Part shown: positions 47,956-62,923 of the stretch, piece by piece
Position numbering within the stretch: position 1 is the stretch's first letter
Layout: each line of letters starts with the position of its first letter
Source of the DNA: Proteromonas lacertae
Lineage: Eukaryota > Sar > Bigyra > Opalinata > Proteromonadidae
Length of the DNA stretch: 64,000 nt
Direction of reading: 5' to 3'
NCBI GenBank assembly: GCA_002245135.1
Contig: NGBS01000583.1
Location: forward strand, 372,001 to 436,000
The notes under the pieces: model-generated
Database searches by the model: none
Seen by the model: only the letters and a program-made list of their open reading frames with translations
Told to the model about the DNA's origin: nothing
Program-made: the position numbers and the translations under genes

Positions 47956-48165
47956 ATAAAGAATATAATAATAATAATAATAAATAATGATTAGTTGAAG
48001 AATTGTTTTTTTAATTCTTTCTTTTGTATCTAATTCTATTTTTTAAATTGACTTCAATTTTGGAGTAAATGTTTTCTACAAACATTAGTATTAAATGGAT
48101 GGGATGATAAAGATTAAGAACAAAAAATATAATAGTAACAAATCATATAACCAAATAACATCAAT

Positions 48166-51100
48166 TTATATTCTAACACCTTCAACTACTTGTTTCTCTG
48201 GAACTCTCACTCCTCCTCTATTCAATGTTGATGCTGATTTTGCTCTTTTGGTAAAAATACCAGTTCTCAGTAAACAACAGAACATCAACACAATCACCAA
48301 TATTCCTGCAGCTACAGATCCAACTGCTATTCCTGCTATTGCTCCACTACTTATTTTACATCTACTATCATCTATTGCACTCCAAACGCCAGTGTTTGCA
48401 TCTGTTAATAAACATTTTCTACTTTTCATTCCACTACTACTTCCTCCACATTCTATTAACACTTCTTTTCCACCTTTTTCAGCCACAGTATCAGAGAATC
48501 CTGAATCTGCTTTACAAAGGACAGCATCAAATGAAATTTCTACTGTTACTTCTTGAGTTATTGTTGATGGAGGATTTCTAATAGTAAACTTGTATTTAGT
48601 TGCTTTTACATATTCAGAAGCAGTGCCAAATATTTCTCCTGTACTTGGATCAAGTTTTATTCCTTTTGGTAAATCAGGTTCAACTGTTATTATGATATTA
48701 TCACCTACTGGAATGAATAAGAATGTGGATTTTACTGGATCACCATATTTAAATTCAATCTTTTCTACTTTTGATGATGGTACAACTACTGGATGTTTAG
48801 GAATTAAACTATTCATAATGAATGAGAATGAAACACTTGTAGAAGTTCCATATATTGTCACTGTTATATTGGTTGGTTGAAACTCTTTTTTAATATATCC
48901 GCTTATTGTTCCATTTTTACCATCAAATGTTAATGTCTCAGATGGAATCTTTGAAATAGAATATGATAATTTTTCACCTGTTACTTCACATAGTGGTTCA
49001 TTTTTATACTCTTTACCTCCATCTATTGTTAAACTATCAATATGTGATATAATTATTGGTTCTACTGATAATTGAATATGAATAATAATAGGATTTGGAA
49101 TAGCATCACCAACATCATTATAGCATTTGAATGTGTAAGATTCATCACTTGGTGGTTTAGTGTTTACTTTACCACTAATTATTCCACTCTTTTCATCCAA
49201 TTTTAATCCATCAGGTAAAGCTGGCTCAACAGAATAGGAAATAGTTTTAGCAATGCATTGATAGGGTTGTAATGATGAATAGCTCATACCATATGCCACA
49301 TTGATTTCTTTTTCATACTTTGTGTTATAAGGTTTAGTTGGTAAACTTACATTCATCTTTATATTGAATAATACTTTATCATTACTATTCTCTGCTTTGA
49401 ATGAGCAATCCATTACAGTTTCTTCTAATGTCATTCCACTAATCATTCCACTCACTTTATCTAAACTTAAACCACTTGGTAGTTTATCAACTGAATAGGT
49501 TATATTCACTCCAGTAAAAAGAAATGCTTGTATTTTTATTTCATTTCCTGCAATGATCTCTATTGTATCATTTGTCCATATTTTAATAGGTACATTTGAT
49601 GGTATTATCGTAATTGGAATAGTAAGTGTTTTAGTACCATAAAAATTACTAATCACGAAATCAACCATTCTATTGTTATATTCTATATATGGCTTTCCAC
49701 TAATTATTCCAGTTGTCTTATTAATTGTTAATCCTTCAATTTGTGGATTCATTGAATAAGATAATCCATTTCCTGACATTCTAAATAGATTCAAATTCTC
49801 TAATGTTGTTCCAGCTTTAACTGTATATGATATTTCAGATGTTATAATAGAAGGACCTTCTTTACAATCATTCATCTTTTCATACCATTCTTTATCATTT
49901 CCACAATAGAATGTTCTATTACCAATACCACCTTCTCTACAACCAATTGAAACTTCACTTCCTATTAATGTATCTGGTAGATTTTCAAACTCTTTACAGT
50001 ACAATATTGGACATAAATGAAGATTTATATCTTGTATATCGTATTTATTATTATTATTAGATGATTGTAAAAGTGATATTTTAACACCATCATACATTTT
50101 TGTTGTTTCATAATTTGGGAATGTTTTAGTTAAATCACTTGATGGATATTCAATATCACTAAATGTAGCTAATGGTATTATTTCATTACCTTCATATCCT
50201 TCTAATGAAAATGATTTTGGTTGGTTTATATTGGATGATGCATGAACGCTTAATTGATTGAAATAAGAATGATAATGATCTTTAAAACGAATAATTGAAT
50301 ATGGAAATGCAACTGATGTTGACCATTCTGTATTTACATTCTCATCAAAACCATTATTCGCTCTATATACTCCTTCAATATCTGTATTAGTCTCAGTTAC
50401 TGGTTTCAAGTATTTGTTGATTATTAAGCAATCAGATTTTGTTCCTTTTATTTTCAACAAATCAACAGATATTTCAGGGAATGAATCTTCACCATCATAT
50501 CTGTGTAGTTCAATGGAAATTATTACATTTGGTTCTTCTAACATTGGTATTGTCAACAATAACACTTCATCGGTTAATTCACTATATTTATTATTAGCCA
50601 GTGTTGAAGAAGATATTTCACCATTTGGTAGATTATTTCTAAATAATTCTTTTCCATTCATCTTGATTAATATTCCACTTAAATAACTCACTTTCAATGC
50701 AAATGCACTATAACCATCAGTATTAATAAACTTATCTATTTTTCTAACATAATAAGTATTATCAGTAGATGTCTTTTTCAAATCAGATAACTTGTTCTCA
50801 TTCCATTTCTTAGCTTTAGTAGCATCATCCCAGCCATCTTCATATACAGTGTTATATTCCCATTTAGTGTTATAACTATAATCTAATACTGCATATACTA
50901 AATCACTGCTTTCATCTTGGTCTGGCTTTAATGATTTTCTTACAACAGCAATACCATTCACAGATGTTTCAATATAACTATCTCCCCATCCATTATCAGT
51001 TCTACTACTTCTGTATATTATTGTATAATCATTTGATTCTAGACAATAATCATAATCAATAGATTTCTCATTCTTCCATCCTTCAGTTGAACCATATAAT

Positions 51101-54100
51101 GATATTAATGGTTTTCTATTATCACTGTCTATTTCAGATGTTTGATATAATAAATAAGTCCAACTATTTGAATTTTCATTTGAATTAATATGGATATGAA
51201 TCAATGTCTTTTGTTGATAATAACATACTTTATTAATTGTTTCATTGTAGAATGTAAAATTATATTGTTTTATTTTATAGCCATTAATTCCTGATGCTGT
51301 AATTGTATATTCTGTTTTTTCAACAGCAAATGTTGGTGTTCCTGTTATTGCACATGTTAAATTGTTGAAATTCAAACTTGGTGGTAATTCAGGATCAATT
51401 GTACATTTACTAACCATTTTGATTGTTGGAATTATATTGATGTTGTCATTCAAATAATAGGAATCTTTGATATTCTCTGGATATTCAAGTGTTGGTGGTT
51501 TAACTTCAGTATCTATATCAAAGACATTGTTTTTACCTACTGCAGAAACAGCTTCATCTGTCTGTTTACCTTCAGTGTAAAAATATAAATTTATATTTCC
51601 ACTTCCACCAATATTTACATTCTGGATCTTAAACTTATAATAACCCGGTTCTAAACAGATTGGATCTGTATACATATCACCGTTATAATCACTAAAATGA
51701 AATGATTGTATTTCTTTATCTGACGTATCATAATAAGAACATTCTATCTCACCTGTTGGATTTGCATCACTTATTAATTTCACAAAATGTGACTTTTCAT
51801 TTTCATCTATACAACCATTTGTTATATTAAAACCAAATCTTTTTGAAACAAATACATCATTTCCATAATATGCTCTAATTTCTAGTTCAAAATTTGTCAA
51901 ATAGTTGTATGCAATCATTGTTAATTCACCTGTCAATTTGTTAAGATTAATACCTTCAAATCCATTACCTAATTCATAATATAATAAAAATCCATCATCT
52001 ATTTTCATTATAAATCTTGATTCTTTACCTAATATCAATTCGAATTGAGAATATATATTACCATCACTATCTACGATATGAATATTCTGGGGTTTAACAC
52101 TTTCACTAATACCAATTGTTATTGAAGTACTAACAGTTTTACCATCAATAATTCCACTTATTTCATAACTTTGATAATCTTGAACTGTACTAGGAATACC
52201 ACGAATTGTACAATCATCTTCTAGTTTTAATACTGGAGGTAATGATGGAATTGATTTACATTCACTAATAGTTTTATCATTTTGTATTCTTGGGATATTA
52301 CTACCAATATCTTCATCAACAATATAAGAAGCATAACTAACTGAATATTCAAAATCACCATTTGGTACAAAATATACTGAACCTTTTAATGATTTATACT
52401 CTCCATTTTCACCTTCTTTATAGTATAACAAAATACCACTTGCACCTGTACTTCTCATATAATTCACTCTAATAAAATGATAACCAACTGATAATGCCTT
52501 AGTTGCTACAACTGAACTCCATTCATTATTACCTTTATGGTTTATTACTTCTTCATAGTCAATAAATAGCCACGAACCATCCACAGATGTGAGATTAAAC
52601 GTATATTCTGCTTCATTATCAATCTTTAAATATCCTTCCCAACTTATACCAAATTCATTTAAGAAATTATGTGTTAAATCTTCCCATAAAGATTTACTTT
52701 CAGAATATTCGTGATTTATATCATCTTCTAGCTTCATAATCTCAATATGAACATCTGGTGTTGATGATGTATAAGGATTGGAACATGATGAATCAAAATT
52801 AGAATCAGCTTTCAAATAATACCCAACAATACCATTAACATAACTGTTTAATACATCAATTGTTATTTTTGCTGTGTTTGTTACTGCATTTTCAGTTGAA
52901 CATGACATTGTATAAATATATTTTCCTTCTGTATTAATTTTTACTGAGATTATTCTCTTTGTTAAGTCAATAACAAATTCATCTGAAGTTGTACCATTGC
53001 ATTGCGATGGATTGCCTTTACCAAATTTGAATGGTATTTCTACTGTTGATCCTAATGGTATTGTATAGTAATCTCTTTCAAATGATAAGTCAGAAACAAA
53101 ATAGAATGGAGATTTCTGTAAATAAAATACAATATCTTTCTTTTGATCTTCACTTTTGCCTTTTATTTGTAATTTAAAACTTGAAGACATTACTTTAGTT
53201 TTCACTTTAGGATCATACAAATAAGGTGAAGTTTCATCATACTTATATTTATCTGTAAAACTAATATCCATTTCGAATGTGTGAAATCCTGCTGGTAAGT
53301 TGCTCCAATACTTTGATGATCTTATTTGACCACTTAAATAGCATTGTGAGTAATCTCCATTAATATCTTTTAATCCAAAGTTAGGATCACTTTTAAATAT
53401 ATCATCAACATATATATTAGCATGAAACCCATCGCCATCTAGATAAAAGTACTGAGTTTCAGTTGTTTGCGTTTCGAATTTTGCTCTCAATTCTATTCTC
53501 CAATACTTCAAATTACCATTTTCTGATAACAATCCACCTAATTTCCTATCCCACACTTCATATGCATTATTTCCATCTAATCCATTAAGATTATCGATGA
53601 TTACATCCTTAAGTTTAGTATATGGAAATCCTGTTTGATCATAGCAAATAAAAGGATTAACTTTATAAACCTTTGCTGATAATCCTTCCACAGTTTTTGG
53701 CTCTTCTTTCTTTATTGTGATTATAGCAGCTATTTCACTATCACCTGCAGGACTTGTTCCTCTTATAGTAATGCTATTGAAAAGAATTATATAATGCAAA
53801 AATACGTCATATCGGAAGAAGGATTGAAATCTTTAAATGTAATAATACCATTCTCTGAGACTGTGATTCCACTATGACTATCTGGTACAAACTCAGCATT
53901 ATAAGATTTAACAAATTTGTCACTCTTACAGTTTACAGTATCGCTAAAACTACCAGCAACTTTCAAAGTAGTTACTCCACAAGTTGTAACAGTTGACTTT
54001 TCCCAAACTATTAAAATATATATCCATTTATACCCTTGATATTGACAGTTGCTACCAAAATACTCCCATCCTTTCTAGTCAATTTTACAGTAAAATCAGC

Positions 54101-54367
54101 TTGGTATTCTTCTTCTGGAGTACCAGAAATAGTTCCTGACTTTTCATCGATTTTCAAGCCTTTGCTGAGTGATGGAGATATAGAAAATGTACCAACCTCT
54201 TCGGTATTTGGTACATTATCTTCTATTGCTTGATTGACTACATAATCTACATCATTAGAAGTATAATCAAAAGTTTCTTCAGCAGATGCGAGTGATGCAA
54301 ATAGTAGTATCAACACTAGTTATGTTTAATATCAAATATATATACAATTCAAGTTTAAGATTCTCAT
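48166..54367 (-). CDS. Large cell-surface protein with putative Ig (He_PIG) repeats and a PA14 domain
   Basis: Start at ATG 54367: exon 1 MRILNLN splices over a 30-nt intron to LLILLFASLASAEET, a clear signal peptide. About 1,990 residues. The ectodomain has one He_PIG repeat near the N-terminus, a PA14 domain (about 52340-52800: WEGYLKIDNEAEYTFNLTSV, DGSWLFIDYEEVI) that may bind glycans, a second PA14-like segment, then at least six He_PIG units with the hallmark L-x-L/I-D-x-x-S/T-G-x-I-S-G (49680, 49440, 49190, 48900, 48640). Cys-bearing insertions occur near 49900 and 48480. One membrane helix (about 48280-48350, GAIAGIAVGSVAAGILVIVL) and a 30-residue basic tail follow. Type I membrane adhesion protein or receptor. 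Two small introns near 53770-53801 and 54009-54034. Confidence 0.87.
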
Positions 54368-54713
54368 CCAAATATTTTCAATTCCTTGATAATCATAATG
54401 ATTCATCATATGACCAATCACTTTACATTTCATGAAACGACTATTATTTCTATAATTAAATTATATCATTAATATACATTTATAAACCATAATATAATCA
54501 TTTTCATATTTTAAACCAACGAAAATTTAACATACTATAAATAATTTTGAGTTTTAATTATTAGTGTTAACTTGTAGTTCTTAAAACATCAACAAGTGGT
54601 ATATAGACTAATAAGAATTAATTTAATAAAATTATACATTTCCTAACCTCTTATGTAAATACATTTTATCTTCAAGCCAAGTTTATTTTGTTTTATTTTT
54701 GTTGAATTAAATA
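54368..54713. promoter_or_regulatory. Divergent promoter region
   Basis: AT-rich spacer between divergent genes. TTCAAGCCAA (54671-54680) lies 34 nt before the kinase ATG. Nothing else is recognised. Confidence 0.4.
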
Positions 54714-56648
54714 ATGTCAAACGAAGAAAGTCTGTATATTGGTAATGTGTTACATGATAATGTATATGTTGGAACATATAATGAAGAGAGGGTGTTGATT
54801 AAAGAGTATTTGACCAATCATTTAAGTGAAAAAGAGAAGAATCACATGAAAACTGAAGTATTTAAATATAATATTATATCATAATATAGATTGATCAATT
54901 ATCTAAATTGAATAACCGATATTTAGTTCATTATTTGGGAAAGATAGAAAGAAAGAGTAAGACATTAATAATTTTAGAAGATTGTCCTGGTAGTAGTTTA
55001 CGTGAATATATAGATGATGTGAAGAATGTGGATAGACTGTTTGAAGAACATGTATCACTTTTTTGTGTTTATTAGACTAGACTGTAAAGAGAGTTTTAAT
55101 GAATTTATGTAGCGGTTTGCAATATCTTCATACTGAACGAATAAATGAAGAAACGAATGAAAAATACACAATAATTCACAGAGATTTAAGGCCAGAGAAT
55201 ATTTCCATATCATTGGGTGGTGAATTTATAATAGGAGATTTAGGATTAATAAAAAGTCGTAAAAACTTAGAAAATATCAGTATGGATCAAACAATCGTAG
55301 ATATCAAGAAAGAAAGTGATAATAATTGTTATATTGCTCCAGAACAAATGACTAGTAATTATGATAGTAAAGTGGACATGTGGAGTTTAGGCTGTATAAT
55401 CTATGAGATGTGTACTTTAACTTGTCCATTTAATGAAAGTAAATTATCAAAATTATGTTTAAATCCTGGTAGTTTAAATCTACCTGAAATGGAAGGTTAT
55501 AGTAAAGAATTGAATGATATTGTATTAAACCATTTAATTGTGTTTGACTCAAATAAGAGATATAGTAGTGAAGAATTATTAAATATCGATTATTTACATA
55601 ATTATATTAAAGAAAGTATATATATTTTTTTAAATTATTATTATGTAATATATATAGAGGAGAAAATGCCTGCTAATATCAATATATTGATTGATACTCC
55701 AGATAGAGAAATTATATCACCAATCAAAGCAGTTCGTAAGAGTTATAGAAATATTAAAAAAGTTGAATTCAATGATGATGATGATAATAATGATGATAAT
55801 AATGATGATAGAGAGAGTAGAATTATTCATAATAGTGATATTCCTCCATGTCCAGAAGATGATACTTCAGATGCAGAAGAAGAAGATGATGGTAATGATG
55901 GTAATGATGGTAATAAGAAAAAGAACAATACAACTGGGAATGATTTAACATCAACTGTGTTTTACTTTAAACCTGTTACTGAAACAATGATCATCAGTGT
56001 ATATATTAATATATATATATATATTATTATTATTAATTTATATAGAGCCATGCAACTAATATATTGACTGAAGTAACAGTTGAATTAGTATATATGAATC
56101 AAATAGCTTCAAAGCCAAATAGTGACTTGATTAACAGCATATTAAATTCAACATCCAACAGTTGGCTTAATCCTATTGAGAATAGAAATTGGTTCTTTCC
56201 AATAGATAAAAGTGAAAATGGTGAACCTTATTTCCATAATAAAAGTGAAATAAATGCATTTTTATATAATAAAGAGTTCTATAGAATGTTTAATGTGTTA
56301 TCTGAGAAATTATTAAATTATTATGGTTATTGTACAGTAATGACAAAACATCCAGTTGGTATTGGATATTTAAATCAACAAAGAATATCTGAATGGAGTT
56401 ATAATATTTGTGAGATTAAGTTTTTGGCAAGATTTTTGAAATGTCTTCATACATTGAATCATGAATATTTTGGTGGTTTATATAATAGATTAAATCAAGA
56501 TTTCTTAAGTATATATTTTCATTTTATAGTGTAATTAGGATTAATTGACGATGGTAAAACTATATTTAGAGAAAATTTTCTTGATATTATTAAAGGAGAT
56601 GATAGATACAAGACTATGTACAATTTAGCTGTTTTAATGACTGGATAA
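54714..56648 (+). CDS. Protein kinase with atypical DLG motif and long C-terminal extension
   Basis: Start ATG 54714 (MSNEESLYIGNV) after a TCAAGCC element. The Gly-rich loop is degenerate but the VLIKEYL lysine is present. LIILEDCPGSSLREYI is the hinge. The catalytic loop IIHRDLRPENIS and metal motif IGDLGL (DLG, not DFG), APEQM and DMWSLGCIIYEM show a probable active Ser/Thr kinase. The intron upstream of TVKRVLMNLC spans about 55051-55079. The lobe ends near 55610 and an acidic Asn/Asp-rich linker follows. The last part (56060-56648; NRNWFFPIDKSENGEPYFHN, MYNLAVLMTG) is not recognised. NEK-like by C-lobe style, but this is not firm. Confidence 0.72.
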
Positions 56649-56757
56649 GATGATATTAAACATTAATGTTTATGTTCTTTCATTTTTTATTTTGTTATAA
56701 AAACACAAATTCATCATTACACACACACACAAAACAAAAAAAGATAAATAAATACTA

Positions 56758-59700
56758 TTAAAACTCTGGAATTGCCTCATTTCCATTTTCTGTTGTTGTT
56801 TCATTTTTATTCTCTTTTTCAAAGACATTATCATCATCTATTTTAGGATTTTCTATTGTTTCTTTGTCTTTATTTTCATTTTCAACTGTTTCTCCTTCCA
56901 TTTTCTCATTTTCATTATTTATTCCAGTTGATACATCATTCTCATTATACTCTTTATATGTTTCTCCATAATCATTCTCAAAGAAATCTCTCTGATTCTC
57001 ATCATTAACATAGTAGCAATTCTCATTTTCAGTGTTTTCTTGCTCTCTTGGACTTTTCTTAACCATAAATAGTCTCAATTTATAACAATGATAAGCTTGA
57101 AGTATAGTACAAACAGATTGATAATGTTTAATGCTATATTCAATATCATAATCACTAATCTTTTTGATCTTCTTAAACTTCTTTTTCCATGCTTTATTAG
57201 CTCTATGATCAATAGGTAAATCTAAATCAAAGTTTTCTACTCCTTTTTCTCTCAATTCATCTTCAAGAATACGTCTTGCACATGCCAAAGTAACATCACT
57301 AAAATAAACACGAGGTTCTTCATTACCATGTTTATACATAGGAATTCTCATATTAGCGATTCTTCTTCTCAGATCTTGACCAATTACATTTGGACCAAAT
57401 CCCATTGGTGGAGGTATTAACATGAATAAATCATCAATTATAGAGAGAGGAATGTAACATTTAGCATCAGGATCAAATTGATTCCAAGCTTCTACAAATT
57501 CATCATGTTGTTCTGGTGTTAATTTTGCATTTTCTTCACTATTTATATCACCAAATCCATCCATAATAACTCCAATAAACAACTGCAATAATATCCATGA
57601 AACTATTACAGTAAATGAAAAGAAGAAAACATATGCCAAATCAGTACCACATCCATCTAATGGAGTACAACCATCAAAATCATTATAACCACACATTGAT
57701 TCATTATATTGAATATTATTATTGCAATTACTAGTTCTACAATTATCATACATTATTAAATCCCACACTTCCCCTGTTGAACAACGAACTAATGTCAAAA
57801 ATGATCTTGGAAATGTTCTAAAGTTCATATAATCATTAACATAATCACCAGGTGCTACTGTAGCAAATAATTGCAATCCCATAATTGCATAAATGAAGAA
57901 AAATAGCAATAATATTCCACTGACATTAGCTAATGATGGTAATGTCAAAACTAAAGTATTAAACAAAGTTCTTAATGATTTAGCTGATTGAATTAAACGA
58001 AGAACTCTACCAATTCTAAATGTCCTAACAACCAACAAAATACTTAGATTTTTACTATTAATTGAATCTTTTAGTATAATGCCTACATCAGAACCAATAG
58101 TAACAAGAAAATCGAATATATTCCAACCATCATTGAAATATTGTTTCAAACCTAATCCAATTAGTTTTAATATCATTTCAATAGTAAATATAATACAAAA
58201 CACATAATTAAACACATCAATTATTTGTGTTAAGAGTTTTGGTTCACCAAAATGAGAAATCATCATCAAAATTGTATTACATATAATACAAATCATAATG
58301 AACCAATCAAATGTCTTTGTCATTATCAGATTAAAACATCTTTTTCTTAATCTTTGTTTGGGTCTTTTCATTGGTCTTCTTAACTTCATAGCTAATAATG
58401 CTTCTTGCAATTCAACCCATTCTCTTTGTTCGTCTGTCAAAAATGCATGGTCTTTACCAATCTTTCTTTTCATTGAATTGAAATTATCAACTACTACACC
58501 AACAAATAATTGAATAAAGAAGAAAGCACCAATTACAATGAATAACATAAAGAAGAAATACCAATACTTATTAGATTCAGGAATTGGTTGCATTCCTATT
58601 CCTCTTCCATCTATTCCAATATATGACATATCTTGCCATCCTTCAGTAGTAACCATTTGGAAAAATGTAGATAATGATTGGAAGATGTGATCATAATGTT
58701 CTGGACAATGATATCTATTCTTCCATTCACATCCTAACCATATACAAACAGCTTCAGATGTTTTCTTTGTATATCCTTCTGGTGATCCCCAAGATTTCTC
58801 TTCATCTGTTAGATTTGAATATAAACGAGGATAGAATATCAATTCTAATTTCTCATCATCTAAATTATCATACTTTTCACCTTGACATCCCCAATTATAA
58901 CCTTTAAAATAATTAGTACCAATCACAGAGAATATTAAGAAAGCCAAAAATGTGATTAAAAACACATTAATAATACCAGGAATTGAAGCAACTAATGCAT
59001 TTACAATCAATTTCAAACCAGGAAATCTACTAACAACTCTCAATGGTCTTAATGCTCTTAAAGTACGCAAAGATCTCAATGCTGTGAGATTTGAACTAAC
59101 ATCAACATTAGGTAATAATGCTAATATTGATACTATTATAACAAAACAATCTAGAACATTCCAAGCACTATGAAAATAACTATATCTACCAATAATCACA
59201 CCGAATGTAATCATTTTCATTACCATTTCTATAGTAAATAAAGTAGTCATAACTATATCCATAACGTTTAATACTTTATGAAGAGTACCATTTGGATTAT
59301 TCAATGGACTATCAATCGCTAATGACACAGAACTTATAACAATTAATACCAGAATAACTCTATCAAACCATTTATTCTGAACAATATCAGCGACATGTGA
59401 TCTTAACCAACTCTCTGGTGGTAATAAGAAAAATGCTTTTCCATCAATAGTAATCTCACATTCATCAGTTACTGAAACTGTTTGCATGAAATAATCATCA
59501 ACAGATGTATCACTACTTGTACTATTGTATGAACTTTGTGGTGTTATTAAGAATGATCTATGAGATTTAGTTGGAGATGAACTTCTAGATGATTTCATGG
59601 ATGTATTATTATTTGATTTTGCTTTCTCTTTCTCAGCTTTTTCTTTCATTTTCTCATCTAATTTCTTTTTCTTTAGAAATGCAGTTGCAGTCATATGTTT

Positions 59701-62590
59701 CAATGATTGTATTTCTTTAGCTTTCGGATCTAATTTAGGTAGATTATTAGATGATTCTTTACTCCTTAAATCATTAGTAGAAGAGTTATGATCTGTCTTT
59801 AAAGTAGGTCTTTCGCTTTCACTTTGTGCAGCAACAACACTTTTATTTTCTCTGTTAGAATTTAAATTAGTTATTCCACCAGGTCCCATACTCTTTCTCC
59901 TATACATTTTCTCTATTAATTGCTTTCTTGGAGTACTTGGAGCAGATGGAACTACACCACCAACACCACCATATCTATTCTCTTTTAATAATCCTTTTCC
60001 TGGAGTATTTCTCATTGACAAATGAGATTCCAACACATTCTTTTCACTTAAAGATGGTTTTATATCATTTTCACTATTTTTAGAAGATAATAATCCTGTT
60101 GCTAAACTACCTTTTGTTATTGATGAATGTGGTGATGAAACAGAATTCAATCTTGATGGAGCAGCAGAATCTGGTGTAATTTTTGGTGATTTTACACATA
60201 AACAACACAATCTATTTCGAATTGTATTAGCCATTGATTTAAATGATTGTAAATAAGAAGTCATAGAACTAGATTTATTCATTTCACTTTCGCCATTGAA
60301 ATTTCCTAACAAAATAGCCAAGAATAAGTTCAATAACATCCAATTACCAATAATAATCAAATTAAATGTGTAAAATTCACTAACCCATCCAGATCCTCTT
60401 CTTTGATCATACATTACTAAGTTGTAATTATCAATGGCTAAATGCTGAAATACAGTTTCAAAGGCATATAGAAATGAATCATAATGACATCTTGGAACAA
60501 CTGCACTACCATATTCAACAGTTCCTAAATCTACTTTGAAACCTGATATTTTATCAAATCTCAACTGATTAGCAAAGAATTGCATTCCCATTAAAGTTTC
60601 AACGAATATATAAATAACCAATAACAATAGAAAGTTAAGAATATCACCAACAGATCTGCTTAATGTTCTTATTAATTCCTGTAAAGATGTCCATGATCTA
60701 GCTAATTTAAATAAACGAACTAAACGTAATGTTCTTAAAGCAGATACACCTGAACTATTACCTTCTTCATTTCCAGTTATAAAACTTGGAGGATAAATTG
60801 ATAATTCAACAATACTGATTAGAACAATAACAGCATCAAATATATTGAAACCATCTTTACACCATAGTTTAGGACCCATTCCAATCAATTTTAATACCAA
60901 TTCCAACATAAATATCATTGTTAAAACAAAGTTAATATATTCAGCTGTAGTAGCAATAGCTTTTCTAGGAGGATACATATCCAATGATAATGTAACTGTG
61001 TTTATTAAAATGCAAAGAATTATAAAAGCTTCCATCTTTGAATTATGCATAAATCTAAATACATATCTTCTTATTAAATTAGGTTGATCATAAGCTTTCT
61101 CATATAATTGTGATGTTTGTGTTCTTAAATAAGATGAATGATTCTTTTTAAATTCAGCTTCAGCCCTTCTTTGGATATTTAATTCTTCTTGAGCTGATTC
61201 AAAGTTAGATGAAATAACTGCAAGTAGTAAGTTTAAAACAAAGAAATTACCAACTACTAACAGTGCTAAATACCATATTAATGGGATATATTCAGGATTA
61301 CTATCCATATAAACATACATCAAATCAGTCCAACCTTCAACAGTCAGTGTTTGAAGGAAAGGCATTGCTACATCTAATATAGTGTCATACTTTGGATAAC
61401 CATAACCAAATTCTTCATAAAACTCAGCTTCTTGCATATAATCCCTTTTATCATTAATAAATCTTTTATTACCATAAGTATCGTAGTTTGATGCACAATA
61501 CATATTATCAGGACAATAATAACCACCACCACTACTGGTTGAACATAATCTAATAGTATCTTGATCTGTTGGCCAAACACAAACACGAGGTATTCGCCAA
61601 GCTGATGATGCTTCATCCCATTCATCCATATCTAATGGAATTGTAGCAGATACATTACCATCATAATGACAATATGGATATAACTCTCTATTATTAATTA
61701 TATCATACACTATATGATCAGTTGGTTGTCCTGCTAAATACCATTCCATTTCTAAATCTGTATATTGGCTATAAAGTGTTCTATTTACTGTTACAGGATA
61801 TGGAGTTAATCGACATCTAAAATGACTGGTTCCTTTCATGAAATTTACACCTAAAATACCAAATATTACAAAAATAAAAATGACTAAAACCAAAACATTC
61901 ATTAAATCTGGTATTGAAGATAATAAAGCACCAACAATCAATTTCATTCGTGGTACTAGTAATTTATAATATTGAATATAATTAATATATATATACATCT
62001 ATTCAAACTACGTAATGGACGAAGTACTCTTAATGCTCTTAGAAATGACACTTTTGGTACACCTGGTACACTTGTCAATATGCCTGATATAACAACTACA
62101 AAATCTATCCAATTCCAACCATCACGAAGATAGGATCCCTTACCAAATATAAATCCCATTGCGATTATTTTCAAAACTGCTTCGCATATGAAGATTATAG
62201 TAAACGGAAGTTCTACATAATCCATAAGTGCATTTGCTAGAGATGTACAAGGCTCTAGTGTCTCTGGATTAATTCCATGGTATATAGGCTCCTATTGAAA
62301 ATATATTTACAAATAACAATACATTTTGATCTATAATAACACATTTATAATCTGATAAAGCCAAAAATATCGAATTTACTAAAATAAGGAACAATATGAA
62401 TGCATCAAAATATGGATGAGTTATAATATAGACCATAAATTTTCTAAACCTACTATCTTCATCAAACAGGAATAATGAATTATCTGCATATCGATACGAC
62501 TTCCCATGCATAAAAAAATTGTATGCACAGCTTTCTTCATATATTCTGCCCTTTCTATTGATATAAATACATTGCTATATACTTCTCCAT
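56758..62590 (-). CDS. Four-domain voltage-gated cation channel alpha subunit (Cav type)
   Basis: Start ATG 62590: MEK splices across 24 nt to [20 protein letters not shown], then the first S1. Introns near 62285-62312 and 61957-61999 fit exactly. Four 6-TM repeats with Arg-rich S4 segments: [37 protein letters not shown] and [12 protein letters not shown]. Pore motifs: I TVEGW (about 61335), II AIDNY (about 60435), III TTEGW (about 58640), IV TGEVW (about 57770), giving a selectivity ring E-D-E-E, close to the calcium-channel EEEE. The II-III linker (60230-59450) is long and Ser-rich. The C-terminus has the Cav-style helix leading to PPPMGFG and an acidic tail. Plasma membrane calcium or mixed cation entry. 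It ends EAIPEF-TAA. Confidence 0.93.
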
Positions 62591-62923
62591 TAAACTAATT
62601 TTTATATTTTCGTTATTTTGATTAACATGAGAAAAACTCGATCACTGTACTTTTTGATAACTATACATATACAACATCTTTTTCAAATCTATATTAGGAA
62701 TAGATTTAGAAAAAGAATAGTATATGAATTTAGACAATGCTATGTATTTCTGAAACAAATAAAATGAAAGAAGAATAAGTGTTCTATAGTTAAATCTAGG
62801 TTGTTTTGTTGTTTAAGTTGGTAGTTATTATGTCTTTATCGATATTTGAAACAAAATAATATAAACATCTATAATAAAATTTCTATAATTCAAAAAGAAA
62901 AACCCAATTACACACAACTACAA
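62591..62923. other. Spacer upstream of the channel gene
   Basis: AT-rich, no gene seen. It would hold the channel promoter and the RGS gene's 3' flank. ACTCGATC near 62635 is a weak relative of the local promoter element. Confidence 0.35.

Noticed and set aside
48095-50686. Plus-strand ORFs opposite the surface protein
   Set aside because: Antisense of conserved He_PIG repeats.
56717-56730. (CA)n run as a regulatory element
   Set aside because: Ordinary short microsatellite in a 3' flank.
61374-61625. Minus-strand ORF overlapping channel domain I
   Set aside because: Out-of-frame shadow of the channel's extracellular loop.
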